Assembly: GCA_037013495.1 (NCBI GenBank)
Contig: JAZDXN010000022.1
Location: forward strand, 186,001 to 250,000
Reading direction: 5' to 3'
Origin: Hippophae tibetana
Taxonomy: Eukaryota > Streptophyta > Magnoliopsida > Rosales > Elaeagnaceae
DNA length: 64,000 nucleotides
Below, in pieces: positions 14,710-28,472 of this stretch. The notes under the pieces are model-generated. The model saw only the letters and a program-made list of their open reading frames with translations, searched no databases and was not told the origin of the DNA. Every line of letters begins with the position of its first letter. The stretch's first letter is position 1. The position numbers and the translations under genes are program-made.

Positions 14710-16817
14710 CTACAATCTATTTCTATTTAAATTTTGATTTTTTAATTTCATCTAATATTAAGATACATGTGGTATGTATGATATTTCACCCACAATTGGT
14801 AAATAATTATTTCATTTAATCTAATATATGTATTTATAGCTTTTACTTATGTTTTAATTATTTTAATTATTTCATACAGGAAAAACTTTAGGTTTTATTT
14901 ATTTGTTTTTAACATTTTTAATAATATTTAGTACAAACTAGTACGCGTTAATTAATTTATAAGAGTTTATTATATGATATTTTATTTTTATAAAACAAAA
15001 TTAGACATTTGGTTAGTTAAATTATTTTAAATTAATTTATTTTGTCTCAATTTAGTTGGTAAAAATAATGATTTTAAAAGAAGACAACTTATGAAATTTT
15101 GTAATTCTAATTTATGTTTGGAAAATTATTAGATGTTGTCCTAATTATAAAGTAATACGTGAAATATGTTTTCGATAATAAAAGCAAAATATGCATAAAT
15201 AATCATACAGTGTAGCTTGATATAGGTTTAAAATTTATTTTCATAATTTAAATAATTTAATCGCATATTGAACCATCATCTAATATTAAGATTTATTAAT
15301 GATATTTCACCTTTAATTAGTAAATAATTATTTTTTTAATCTAATATATATATTTATAGTTTTTACTTATGTGATATTTTTATTTTATTTCCTATAAAGG
15401 AAAGTTTTTATGTGTTTAACATTTTTAATAACATTTAGTATAAACTAGTACGTATTAGTTTTTTTATTTGAGATTATTATATCATATTTCATTTTTATCA
15501 AACAAAATAAGACATTTTGTTAATTAAATTACACTAAACTAATTTATTTTGTCCGGAATTAATTGGGAAAAATAATGATTTTTTGTTATATTAACTTATA
15601 TATATATAAGTATTTTGTAGTTAGATAATTTATGAAATTTTATAATCCTTATTTATATTTGTAGAATTATTAGACTTAATACTAATTATAAAGTCAATAA
15701 ATCTAATAAATAGGTTTAAATTTTGTTTTGCATAATTTAATTGTATATTGTACCATCATGTCTACAATCTATTTCTATTTAAATTTTGATTTTTTAATTT
15801 CATCTAATATTAAGATACATGTGGTATGTATGATATTTCACCCACAATTGGTAAATAATTATTTCATTTAATCTAATATATGTATTTATAGCTTTTACTT
15901 ATGTTTTAATTATTTTAATTATTTCATACAGGAAAAACTTTAGGTTTTATTTATTTGTTTTTAACATTTTTAATAATATTTAGTACAAACTAGTACGCGT
16001 TAATTAATTTATAAGAGTTTATTATATGATATTTTATTTTTATAAAACAAAATTAGACATTTGGTTAGTTAAATTATTTTAAATTAATTTATTTTGTCTC
16101 AATTTAGTTGGTAAAAATAATGATTTTAAAAGAAGATAACTTATGAAATTTTGTAATTCTAATTTATGTTTGGAAAATAATTAGATGTTGTCCTAATTAT
16201 AAACTAATATGTGAAATATTTTTTCGATAATAAAAACTAAATATGCATAAATAATCATACACTGTTCCTTGATATAGGTTTAAAAATTATTTTCATAATT
16301 TAAATAATTTAATTGCATGTTGCACCATCATATAATATTAAGATTTGTGAATAATATTTAACCGTTAATTAGTAAATAATTATTTTATTTAATCTTCTAT
16401 ATATATTTATAGTTTTTACTTGTGTGATTTTATTAAATTATTTCGTATAAAGAAAATATTTTTATGTGTTTAGCATTTTTAATAACATTTAGTATAAACT
16501 AGTACCTATTAGTTTATTTATTTGAGATTATTATATCATATTTCATTTTTATCAAACAAAATAAGACATTTTGTTAGTTAAATTACACTAAACTAATTTA
16601 TTTTGTCCCGAATTAGTTGGGAAAAATAATGATTTTGTGTTATATTAACTTATATATATATAAGTATTTTGTAGTGAGATAATTTATGAAATTTTATAAT
16701 CCTTATTTATATTTGTAGAATTATTAGACTTAAAACTAATTATAAAGTCAATAAATCTAATAAATAGGTTTAAAATTTGTTTTGCATAATTTAATTTTAT
16801 ATATTGTACCATCATGT
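14710..16817. repeat. Two diverged A-B units
   Basis: Units at 14710 and 15762. Both A halves carry 'agagtttattatatg', 'gatattttattttt' and 'ctcaatttagttgg', as in the unit at 10195. The second changes character after 'ggaaaataattagatg'. Its remaining A and its B carry private variants ('tacactgttcc', 'aatcttctatatat', 'agtacctattag') not seen elsewhere in the window. Confidence 0.85.
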
Positions 16818-18944
16818 CTACAATCTACTTCTATTTAAATTTTGATTTTCTAATTTCATCTAATATTAAGATACATGTGGTATGTATGATATTTCACCCT
16901 TAATAGGTAAATAATTATTTCATTTAGTCTAATATATATATTTACAGCTTTTACTTATGTTTTAATTATTTTAATTATTTCATACAGGAAAAACTTTAGG
17001 TTTTATTTATTTATTTTTGCCATTTTTAACAATATTTAGTATAAACTAGTACGCGTTAATTAATTTATAAGAGATTATTATATGATATTTCATTTTTATA
17101 AAACAAAATTAGACATTTGGTTAGTTAAATTATTTTAAATTAATTTATTTTGTCTCAAATTAGTTGGTAAAAATAATGATTTTAAAAGACGATAACTTAT
17201 GAAATTTTGTAATTCTAATTTATGTTTGGAAAATTATTAGATGTTGTCCTAATTATAAAGTAATACGTGTAATATTTTTTCGATAATAAAAGCTAAATAT
17301 GCATAAATAATCATATAGTGTTGCTTGATATAGGTTTAAAAATTATTTTCATAATTTAAATAATTTAATTGCATATTTCACCATCATCTAATATTAAGAT
17401 TTGTGAATGATATTTAACCGTTAATTAGTAAATAATTATTTTATTTAATCTAATATATATATTTATCATTTTTACTTGTGTGATTTTTTTAATTTATTTC
17501 GTATAAAGGAAATGTTTTATGTGTTTAGCATTTTTAATAACATTTAGTATAAACTAGTACGTATTAGTTTATTTATTTGAGATTATTATATCATATTTCA
17601 TTTTTATAAAAAAAAAATAAGACATTTTCTTTGTTAAATTACCCTAAACTAATTTATTTGGACACGAATTAGTTGGGAAAACTAATGATTTTGTGTTATA
17701 TTAACTTATATATATATATATATAAGTATTTTGTAGTGAGATAATTTATGAAATTTTATAATCCTTATTTATATTTGTAGAATTATTAGACTTACCACTA
17801 ATTACAAAGTCAATAAATCCAATAAATAGGTTTAAAATTTGTTTTGCATAATTTAATTTTATATATTGTACCATCACGTCTACCGTATAGGTAATCTCCT
17901 TCTATTTAAATTTTGATTTTTTAATTTCATCTAACATTAAGATACATGTGGTATGTATGATATTTCACCCTCAATTGGTAAATAATTATTTCATTTAATC
18001 TAAAATATATATTTATTGCTTTTACTTATGTTTGAATATTTTTTAATTATTTCATACAAGAAAAACTTTAGGTTTTATTTATTTATTTTTAACATTTTTA
18101 ACAATATTTAGTATAAACTAGTACGCGTTAATTAATTTATAAGAGATTATTATATGATATTTCATTTTTATAAAACAAAATTAGACATTTGGTTAGTTAA
18201 ATTATATTAAATTAATTTAATTTGTCTCAAATTAGTTGGTAAAAATAATGATTTTAAAAGACGATAACTTATGAAATTTTGTAATTCTAATTTATGTTTG
18301 GAAAATTATTAGATGTTGTCCTAATTATAAAGTAATACGTGTAATATAGTTTCGATAATAAAAGCTAAATATGCATAAATAATCATACAGTGTTTCTTGA
18401 TATTGGTTTAAAAATTATTTTCATAATTTAAATAATTTAATTGCATATTGCACCATCATCTAATATTAAGATTTATGAATGATATTTAACCGTTAATTAG
18501 TATTTAATTATTTTATTTAATCTAATATATATATTTATAGTTTTTACTTGTGGCATTTTATTAAATTATTTCTTATAAAGAAAATGTTTTATGTGTTTAG
18601 CATTTTTAATAACATTTAGTATAAACAAGTACGTATTAGTTTATTTATTTGAGATTATTATATCATATTTCATTTTTATCAAACAAAATAAGACATTTTG
18701 TTAGTTAAATTACACTAAACTAATTTATATTGACCCGAATTAGTTGGGAAAAATAATGATTTTGTGTTATATTAACTTATATATATATAAGTATTTTGTA
18801 GTGAGATAATTTATGAAATTTTATAATCCTTATTTATATTTGTAGAATTATTAGACTTAATACTAATTACAAAGTCAATAAATGTAATAAATAGGTTTAA
18901 AATTTGTTTTGCATAATTTAATTTTATATATTGTACCATCATAT
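16818..18944. repeat. Two-unit block, left copy of an 8.47-kb-spaced pair
   Basis: Units at 16818 and 17880. The first is marked by 'cccttaataggtaaat', 'atttttgccattttt' and 'aattaccctaaac' with 'ggacacgaatt'. The second is marked by 'catacaagaaaaac', 'gtatttaattatt', 'tgtggcattttatt' and 'aaacaagtacg'. All of these recur in the same order at 25293 and 26353. Confidence 0.88.
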
Positions 18945-21900
18945 CTACAATCTCCTTATATTTAAATTGTGATTTTTTAATTTCATCTAATATTAAGATA
19001 TATGTGGTATGTATGATATTTCACCCTCAATTGGTAAATAATTATTTCATTTAATCTAATATATATATTTATAGCTTTTACTTATGTTTGAATTATTTTA
19101 ATTATTTCATACATGAAAAACTTTAGGTTTTATTTATTTGTTTTTAACATTGTTAACAATATTTAGTACAAACTAGTACGCGTTAATTAATTTATAAGAG
19201 ATTATTATATTATATTTCATTTTTATAAAACAAAATTAGACATTTGGTTAGTTAAATTATATTAAATTAATTAATTTTGTCTCAAATTAGTTGGTAAAAA
19301 TAATGATTTTGAAAGAAGATAACTTATGAAATTTTGTAATTCTAATTTATGTTTTGAAAATTATTAGATGTATTCATAATTATAAACTAATACGTGAAAT
19401 ATTTTTTCGATAATAAAAACTAAATATGCATAAATAATCATACAGTGTTGCTTGATATAGGTTTAAAAATTATTTTCATAATTTAAATAATTTAATTGCA
19501 TATTTCACCATCATCTAATATTAAGATTTGTGAATGATATTTAACCGTTAATTAGTAAATAATTATTTTATTTAATCTAATATATATATTTATAGTTTTT
19601 ACTTGTGTGATTTTTTTAATTTATTTCGTATAAAGGAAATGTTTTATGTGTTTAGCATTTTTAATAACATTTAGTATAAACTAGTACGTATTAGTTTATT
19701 TATTTGAGATTATTATATCATATTTCATTTTTATCAAACAAAATAAGACATTTTGTTAGTTAAATTACACTAAACTAATTTATTTTAACCCGAATTAGTT
19801 GGGAAAACTAAGGATTTTGTGTTATATTAACTTATATATATATAAGTATTTTGTAGTGAGATAATTTATGAAATTTTATAATCCTTATTTATATTTGTAG
19901 AATTATTAGACTTCATACTAATTATAAAGTCAATAAATCTAATAAATAGGATTAAATTTTGTTTCGCATAATTTAATTGTATATTGTACCATCACGTCTA
20001 CGGTATAGGTTATCTCCTTCTATTTAAATTTTGATTTTTTCATTTCATCTAATATGAAGATACATGTGATATGTATGATATTTCACCCTCAATTGGTAAA
20101 TAATTATTTCATTTAATATAATATATATATTTATAGCTTTTACTTATGTTATAATTATTTTAATTATTTCATACAGGAAAAAACTTTAGGTTTTATTTAT
20201 TTGTTTTTAACATTTTTAATAATATTTAGTACAAACTAGTACACGTTAATTAATTTATAAGATATTATTATATGATATTTAATTTTTATAAAACAAAATT
20301 AGACATTTGGTTAGTTAAATTATATTAAATTAATTTATTTTGTCTCAAATTAGTTGGTAAAAATAATGATTTTAAAAGACGATAACTTATGAAATTTTGT
20401 AATTCTAATTTATGTTTGGAAAATTATTAGATGTTGTCATAATTATAAACTAATACCTGAAACAATTTTTCGATAATAAAAACGAAATATGCATAAATAA
20501 TCATATAGTGTTGCTTGATATAGGTTTAAAAATTATTTTCATAATTTAAATAATTTAATTGCATATTTCACCATCTTCTAATATTAAGATTTGTGAATGA
20601 TATTTAACCGTTAATTAGTAAATAATTATTTTATTTAATCTAATATATATATTTATAGTTTTTACTTGTGTCATTTTATTAAATTATTTCTTATAAAGGA
20701 AATTTTTTTATGTTTTTAGCATTTTTAATAACATTTAGTATAAACTAGTACGTATTAGTTTATTTATTTGAGATTATTATATCATATTTCATTTTTATCA
20801 AACAAAATAACACATTTTGTTAGTTAAATTACACTAAACTAATTTATTTTGACCCGAATTAGTTGGGAAAACTAATGATTTTGTGTTATATTAACTTATA
20901 TATATATAAGTATTTTGTAGTGAGATAATTTATGAAATTTTATAATCCTTATTTATATTTGTAGAATTATTAGACTTCATACTAATTATAAAGTCAATAA
21001 ATCTAATAAATAGGATTAAATTTTGTTTCGCATAATTTAATTGTATATTGTACCATCACGTCTACGGTATAGGTAATCTCCTTCTATTTAAATTTTGATT
21101 TTTTCATTTCATCTAATATGAAGATACATGTGATATGTATGATATTTCACCCTCAATTGGTAAATAATTATTTCATTTAATATAATATATATATTTATAG
21201 CTTTTACTTATGTTTTAATTATTTTAATTATTTCATACAGGAAAAACTTTAGGTTTTATTTATTTGTTTTTAACATTTTTAATAATATTTAGTACAAACT
21301 AGTACACGTTAATTAATTTATAAGATATTATTATATGATATTTAATTTTTATAAAACAAAATTAGACATTTGGTTAGTTAAATTATATTAAATTAATTTA
21401 TTTTGTCTCAAATTAGTTTGTAAAAATAATGATTTTAAAAGACGATAACTTATGAAATTTTGTAATTCTAATTTATGTTTGGAAAATTATTAGATGTTGT
21501 CCTAATTATAAAGTAATACGTGAAATATTTTTTCGATAATAAAAGCAAAATATGCATAAATAATCATACAGTGTAGCTTGATATAGGTTTAAAATTTATT
21601 TTCATAATTTAAATAATTTAATCGCATATTGAACCATCATCTAATATTAAGATTTATTAATGATATTTCACCGTTAATTAGTAAATAATTATTTTTTTAA
21701 TCTAATATATATTTATAGTTTTTACTTATGTGATATTTTTATTTTATTTCCTATAAAGGAAAGTTTTTATGTGTTTAACATTTTTAATAACATTTAGTAT
21801 AAACTAGTACGTATTAGTTTTTTTATTTGAGATTATTATATCATATTTCATTTTTATCAAACAAAATAATACATTTTGTTAATTAAATTACACTAAACTA

Positions 21901-21953
21901 ATTTATTTTGTCCCGAATTAGTTGGGAAAAATAATGATTTTGTGTTATATTAA

Positions 21954-21988
<35 letters not shown>

Positions 21989-24900
21989 TAGTGAGATAAT
22001 TTATGAAATTTTATAATCCTTATTTATATTTGTAGAATTATTAGACTTAATACTAATTATAAAGTCAATAAATCTAATAAATAGGTTTAAATTTTGTTTT
22101 GCATAATTTAATTGTATATTGTACCATCATGTCTACAATCTCCTTCTTTTTAAATTTTGATTTTTTAATTTCATCTAATATTAAGATACATGTGGTATGT
22201 ATGATATTTCACCCACAATTGGTAAATAATTATTTCATTTAATCTAATATATGTATTTATAGCTTTTACTTATGTTTTAATTATTTTAATTATTTCATAC
22301 AGGAAAAACTTTAGGTTTTATTTATTTGTTTTTAACATTTTTAATAATATTTAGTACAAACTAGTACGCGTTAATTAATTTATAAGAGATTATTATATGA
22401 TATTTTATTTTTATAAAACAAAATTAGACATTTGGTTAGTTAAATTATATTAAATTAATTAATTTTGTCTCAAATTAGTTGGTAAAAATAATGATTTTGA
22501 AAGAAGATAACTTATGAAATTTTGTAATTCTAATTTATGTTTTGAAAATTATTAGATGTATTCATAATTATAAACTAATACGTGAAATATTTTTTCGATA
22601 ATAAAAACTAAATATGCATAAATAATCATACAGTGTTCCTTGATATAGGTTTAAAAATTATTTTCATAATTTAAATAATTTAATTGCATATTTCACCATC
22701 ATCTAATATTAAGATTTGTGAATGATATTTAACCGTTAATTAGTAAATAATTATTTTATTTAATCTAATATATATATTTATAGTTTTTACTTGTGTGATT
22801 TTTTTAATTTATTTCGTATAAAGGAAATGTTTTATGTGTTTAGCATTTTTAATAACATTTAGTATAAACTAGTACGTATTAGTTTATTTATTTGAGATTA
22901 TTATATTATATTTCATTTTTATCAAACAAAATAAGACATTTTGTTAGTTAAATTACACTAAACTAATTTATTTTGTTCCGAATTAGTTGGGAAAAATAAT
23001 GATTTTGTGTTATATTAACTTATATATATATAAGTATTTTGTAGTGAGATAATTTATGAAATTTTATAATCCTTATTTATATTTTTAGAATTATTAGACT
23101 TAATACTAATTATAAAGTCAATAAATCTAATAAATAGGTTTAAATTTTGTTTTGCATAATTTAATTGTATATTGTACCATTATGTCTACTATCTCCTTCT
23201 ATTTAAATTTTGATTTTTTAATTTCATCTAATATTAAGATACATGTGGTATGTATGATATTTCACCCTCAATTGGTAAATAATTATTTCATTTAATCTAA
23301 TATATATATTTATAGCTTTTACTTATGTTTTAATTATTTTAATTATTTCGTACAGGAAAAACTTTAGGTTTTATTTATTTGTTTTGAACATTGTTAATAA
23401 TATTTAGTACAAACTAGTACGCGTTAATTAATTTATAAGAGATTATTATATGATATTTCATTTTTAGAAAACAAAATTAGACATTTGGTTAGTTAAATTA
23501 TATTAAATTAATTTATTTTGTCTCAAATTAGTTGGTAAAAATAATGATTTTAAAAGAAGATAACTTATGAAATTTTGTAATTCTAATTTATGTTTGGAAA
23601 ATTATTAGATGTTGTCATAATTATAAACTAATACGTGAAATATTTTTTCGATAATAAAAACTAAATATGCATAAATAATCATATAGTGTTGCTTGATATA
23701 GGTTTAAAAATTATTTTCATAATTTAAATAATTTAATTGCATATTTCACCATCATCTAATATTAAGATTTGTGAATGATATTTAACCGTTAATTAGTAAA
23801 TAATTATTTTATTTAATCTAATATATATATTTATAGTTTTTACTTGTGTGATTTTTTTAATTTATTTCGTATAAAGGAAATGTTTTATGTGTTTAGCATT
23901 TTTAATAACATTTAGTATAAACTAGTACGTATTAGTTTATTTATTTGAGATTATTATATCATATTTCATTTTTATCAAACAAAATAAGACATTTTGTTAG
24001 TTAAATTACACTAAACTAATTTATTTTAACCCGAATTAGTTGGGAAAACTAAGGATTTTGTGTTATATTAACTTATATATATATAAGTATTTTGTAGTGA
24101 GATAATTTATGAAATTTTATAATCCTTATTTATATTTGTAGAATTATTAGACTTCATACTAATTATAAAGTCAATAAATCTAATAAATAGGATTAAATTT
24201 TTTTTCGCATAATTTAATTGTATATTGTACCATCATATCTACAATCTCCTTATATTTAAATTGTGATTTTTTAATTTCATCTAATATTAAGATATATGTG
24301 GTATGTATGATATTTCACCCTCAATTGGTAAATAATTATTTCATTTAATCTAATATATATATTTATAGCTTTTACTTATGTTTTAATTATTTTAATTATT
24401 TCATACAGGAAAAACTTTAGGTTTTATTTATTTGTTTTTAACATTTTTAATAATATTTAGTACAAACTAATACGCGTTAATTAATTTATAAGAGATTATT
24501 ATATGATATTTCATTTTTATAAAACAAAATTAGACATTTGGTTATTTAAATTATATTAAATTAATTTATTTTGTCTCAAATTAGTTGGTAAAAATAATGA
24601 TTTTAAAAGACAATAACTTATGAAATTTTGTAATTCTAATTTATGTTTGGAAAATTATTAGATTATGTCCTAATTATAAAGTATTACGTGAAATATTTTT
24701 TCGATAATAAAAGCAAAATATGCATAAATAATCATAAAGTGTTGCTTGATATAGGTTTAAAATTTATTTTCATAATTTAAATAATTTAATCGTATATTGA
24801 ACCATCATCTAATATTAAGATTTATGAATGATATTTCACCGTTAATTAGTAAATAATTATTTTTTTAATCTAATATATATATTTATAGTTTTTACTTGTT

Positions 24901-25292
24901 TGATTTTTTTATTTTCTTTCCTATAAAGGAAAGTTTTTATGTGTTTAACATTTTTAATAACATTTAGTATAAACTAGTACGTATTAGTTTATTTATTTGA
25001 GATTATTATATCATATTTCATTTTTATCAAACAAAATAAGACATTTTGTTTGTTAAATTAAATTAAACTAAGTTATTTTGACCCGAATTAGTTGGGAAAA
25101 CTAATGATTTTGTGTTATATTAACTTATATATATATAAGTATTTTGTAGTGAGATAATTTATGAAATTTTATAATCCTTATTTATATTTGTAGAATTATT
25201 AGACTTAATACTAATTATAAAGTCAATAAATCTAATAAATAGGATTAAAATTTGTTTTGCATAATTTAATTTTATATATTGTACCATCATGT
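18945..25292. repeat. Mixed block of six mosaic units
   Basis: Units start at 18945, 19998, 21062, 22133, 23186 and 24239. Neighbouring units belong to different subfamilies. Those at 19998 and 21062 have the CGGTATAGG boundary and 'agtacacgttaatt' A halves. The B half of 21062 instead matches the expanded-unit family ('attgaaccatcat', 'acttatgtgatattt'). The unit at 18945 is the first with the P-type start ('ccttatatttaaattgtg'). The unit at 22133 switches to a 'ttaattaattttgtctc' A type part way through. The pattern looks like repeated unequal exchange or conversion between subfamilies. Confidence 0.82.
21956..21984. repeat. Longest TA dinucleotide run in the array
   Basis: About 29 bases of alternating T and A in the B half, where most units have a short 'cttatatatatataagtatt'. 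The expansion has replaced the 'aagt' that normally follows. The same site is also lengthened at 8297-8315 and in the matching place near 12812-12831. Confidence 0.92.
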
Positions 25293-27417
25293 CTACAATC
25301 TACTTCTATTTAAATTTTGATTTTTTAATTTCATCTAATATTAAGATACATGTGGTATGTATGATATTTCACCCTTAATAGGTAAATAATTATTTCATTT
25401 AGTCTAATATATATATTTACAGCTTTTACTTATGTTTTAATTATTTTAATTATTTCATACAGGAAAAACTTTAGGTTTTATTTATTTATTTTTGCCATTT
25501 TTAACAATATTTAGTATAAACTAGTACGCGTTAATTAATTTATAAGAGATTATTATATGATATTTCATTTTTATAAAACAAAATTAGACATTTGGTTGGT
25601 TAAATTATTTTAAATTAATTTATTTTGTCTCAAATTAGTTGGTAAAAATAATGATTTTAAAAGACGATAACTTATGAAATTTTGTAATTCTAATTTATGT
25701 TTGGAAAATTATTAGATGTTGTCCTAATTATAAAGTAATACGTGTAATATTTTTTCGATAATAAAAGCTAAATATGCATAAATAATCATACAGTGTTTCT
25801 TGATATTGGTTTAAAATTTATTTTCATAATTTAAATAATTTAATTGCATATTGCACCATCATCTTATATTAAGATTTATGAATGATATTTAACCATTAAT
25901 TAGTAAATAATTATTTTATTTAATCTAATATATATATTTATAGTTTTTACTTGTGTGATTTTTTATTTTATTTCGTATAAAGGAAATGTTTTATGTGTTT
26001 AGCATTTTTAATAACATTTAGTATAAACTAGTACGTATTAGTTTATTTATTTGAGATTATTATATCATATTTCATTTTTATTAAAAAAAATAATACATTT
26101 TCTTTGTTAAATTACCCTAAACTAATTTATTTGGACACGAATTAGTTGGGAAAACTAATGATTTTGTGTTATATTAACTTATATATATATATATATAAGT
26201 ATTTTGTAGTGAGATAATTTATGAAATTTTATAATCCTTATTTATATTTGTAGAATTATTAGACTTACTACTAATTACAAAGTCAATAAATCCAATAAAT
26301 AGGTTTAAAATTTGTTTTGCATAATTTAATTTTATATATTGTACCATCACGTCTACCGTATAGGTAATCTCCTTCTATTTAAATTTTGATTTTTTAATTT
26401 CATCTAATATTAAGATACATGTGGTATGTATGATATTTCACCCTCAATTGGTAAATAATTATTTCATTTAATCTAATATATATATTTATTGCTTTTACTT
26501 ATGTTTGAATATTTTTTAATTATTTCATACAAGAAAAACTTTAGGTTTTATTTATTTATTTTTAACATTTTTAACAATATTTAGTATAAACTAGTACGCG
26601 TTAATTAATTTATAAGAGATTATTATATGATATTTCATTTTTATAAAACAAAATTAGACATTTGGTTAGTTAAATTATATTAAATTAATTTAATTTGTCT
26701 CAAATTAGTTGGTAAAAATAATGATTTTAAAAGACGATAACTTATGAAATTTTGTAATTCTAATTTATGTTTGGAAAATTATTAGATGTTGTCCTAATTA
26801 TAAAGTAATACGTGTAATATATTTTCGATAATAAAAGCTAAATATGCATAAATAATCATACAGTGTTTCTTGATATTGGTTTAAAAATTATTTTCATAAT
26901 TTAAATAATTTAATTGCATATTGCACCATCATCTAATATTAAGATTTATGAATGATATTTAACCGTTAATTAGTATTTAATTATTTTATTTAATCTAATA
27001 TATATATTTATAGTTTTTACTTGTGGCATTTTATTAAATTATTTCTTATAAAGGAAATGTTTTATGTTTTTAGCATTTTTAATAACATTTAGTATAAACA
27101 AGTACGTATTAGTTTATTTATTTGAGATTATTATATCATATTTCATTTTTATCAAAAAAAATAAGACATTTTGTTAGTTAAATTACACTTAACTAATTTA
27201 TTTTGACCCGAATTAGTTGGGAAAAATAATGATTTTGTGTTATATTAACTTATATATATATAAGTATTTTGTAGTGAGATAATTTATGAAATTTTATAAT
27301 CCTTATTTATATTTGTAGAATTATTAGACTTAATACTAATTACAAAGTCAATAAATGTAATAAATAGTTTTAAAACTTTTTTTGCATAATTTAATTTTAT
27401 ATATTGTACCATCATAT
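25293..27417. repeat. Two-unit block, right copy of an 8.47-kb-spaced pair
   Basis: Units at 25293 and 26353 repeat the diagnostic variants of 16818 and 17880 in the same order, at offsets of 8,475 and 8,473 bp. Small differences show that the copies have since diverged: 'tttttattaaaaaaaataa' here against a longer A run near 17606, and 'aaccattaat' at 25891 against 'aaccgttaat'. Confidence 0.87.
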
Positions 27418-28472
27418 CTACAATCTCCTTATATTTAAATTGTGATTTTTTAATTTCATCTAATATTAAGATACATGTGGTATGTATGATATTTCACCCT
27501 CAATTGGTAAATAATTATTTCATTAGATCTAATATATATATATTTATAGCTTTTACTTATGTTTTAATTATTTTAATTATTTCATACATGAAAAACTTTA
27601 GGTTTTATTTATTTGTTTTTAACATTTTTAATAATATTTAGTACAAACTAGTACACGTTAATTAATTTATAAGAGTTATTATGTGATATTTCATTTTTAT
27701 AAAACAAAATTGACATTTGGTTAGTTAAATTATATTAAATTAATTAATTTTGTCTCAAATTAGTTGGTAAAAATAATGATTTTAAAAGAAAATAACTTAT
27801 GAAATTTTGTAATTCTAATTTATGTTTGGAAAATTATTAGATGTTGTGCTAATTATAAACTAATACGTGAAATATGTTTTCGATAATAAAAGCTAAATAT
27901 GCATAAATAATCATACAGTGTTGCTTGATATAGGTTTAAAAATTATTTTCATAATTTAAATAATTTAATTGCATATTTCACCATCATCTAATATTAAGAT
28001 TTGTGAATGATATTTAACCGTTAATTAGTAAATAATTATTTTATTTAATCTAATATATATATTTATAGTTTTTACTTGTGTCATTTTATTAAATTATTTC
28101 TTATAAAGGAAATGTTTTATGTGTTTAGCATTTTTAATAACATTTAGTATAAACTAGTACGTATTAGTTTATTTATTTGAGATTATTATATTATATTTCA
28201 TTTTTATCAAACAAAATAAGACATTTTGTTAGTTAAATTACACTAAACTAATTTATTTTGTTCCGAATTAGTTGGGAAAAATAATGATTTTGTGTTATAT
28301 TAACTTATATATATATAAGTATTTTGTAGTGAGATAATTTATGAAATTTTATAATCCTTATTTATATTTGTAGAATTATTAGACTTAATACTAATTACAA
28401 AGTCAATAAATGTAATAAATAGGTTTAAAATTTGTTTTGCATAATTTAATTTTATATATTGTACCATCATAT
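27418..28472. repeat. Transition unit with the paired-deletion A haplotype
   Basis: This is the leftmost unit in which the A half has both 'gagttattatgtg' (from 'gagattattatatg') and 'aaattgacatt' (from 'aaattagacatt'). The two small deletions stay linked in the units at 28473, 29524, 30577, 31628, 32681, 33732, 34785, 35838, 39001, 40054, 48491, 62212 and 63264. They work as a marker of one A lineage. Confidence 0.85.

Noticed and set aside
16818-18944. Tandem rDNA or histone-type gene cluster
   Set aside because: The unit has no long ORF, no GC-rich conserved block and no rRNA-like segment. It is AT-rich throughout.
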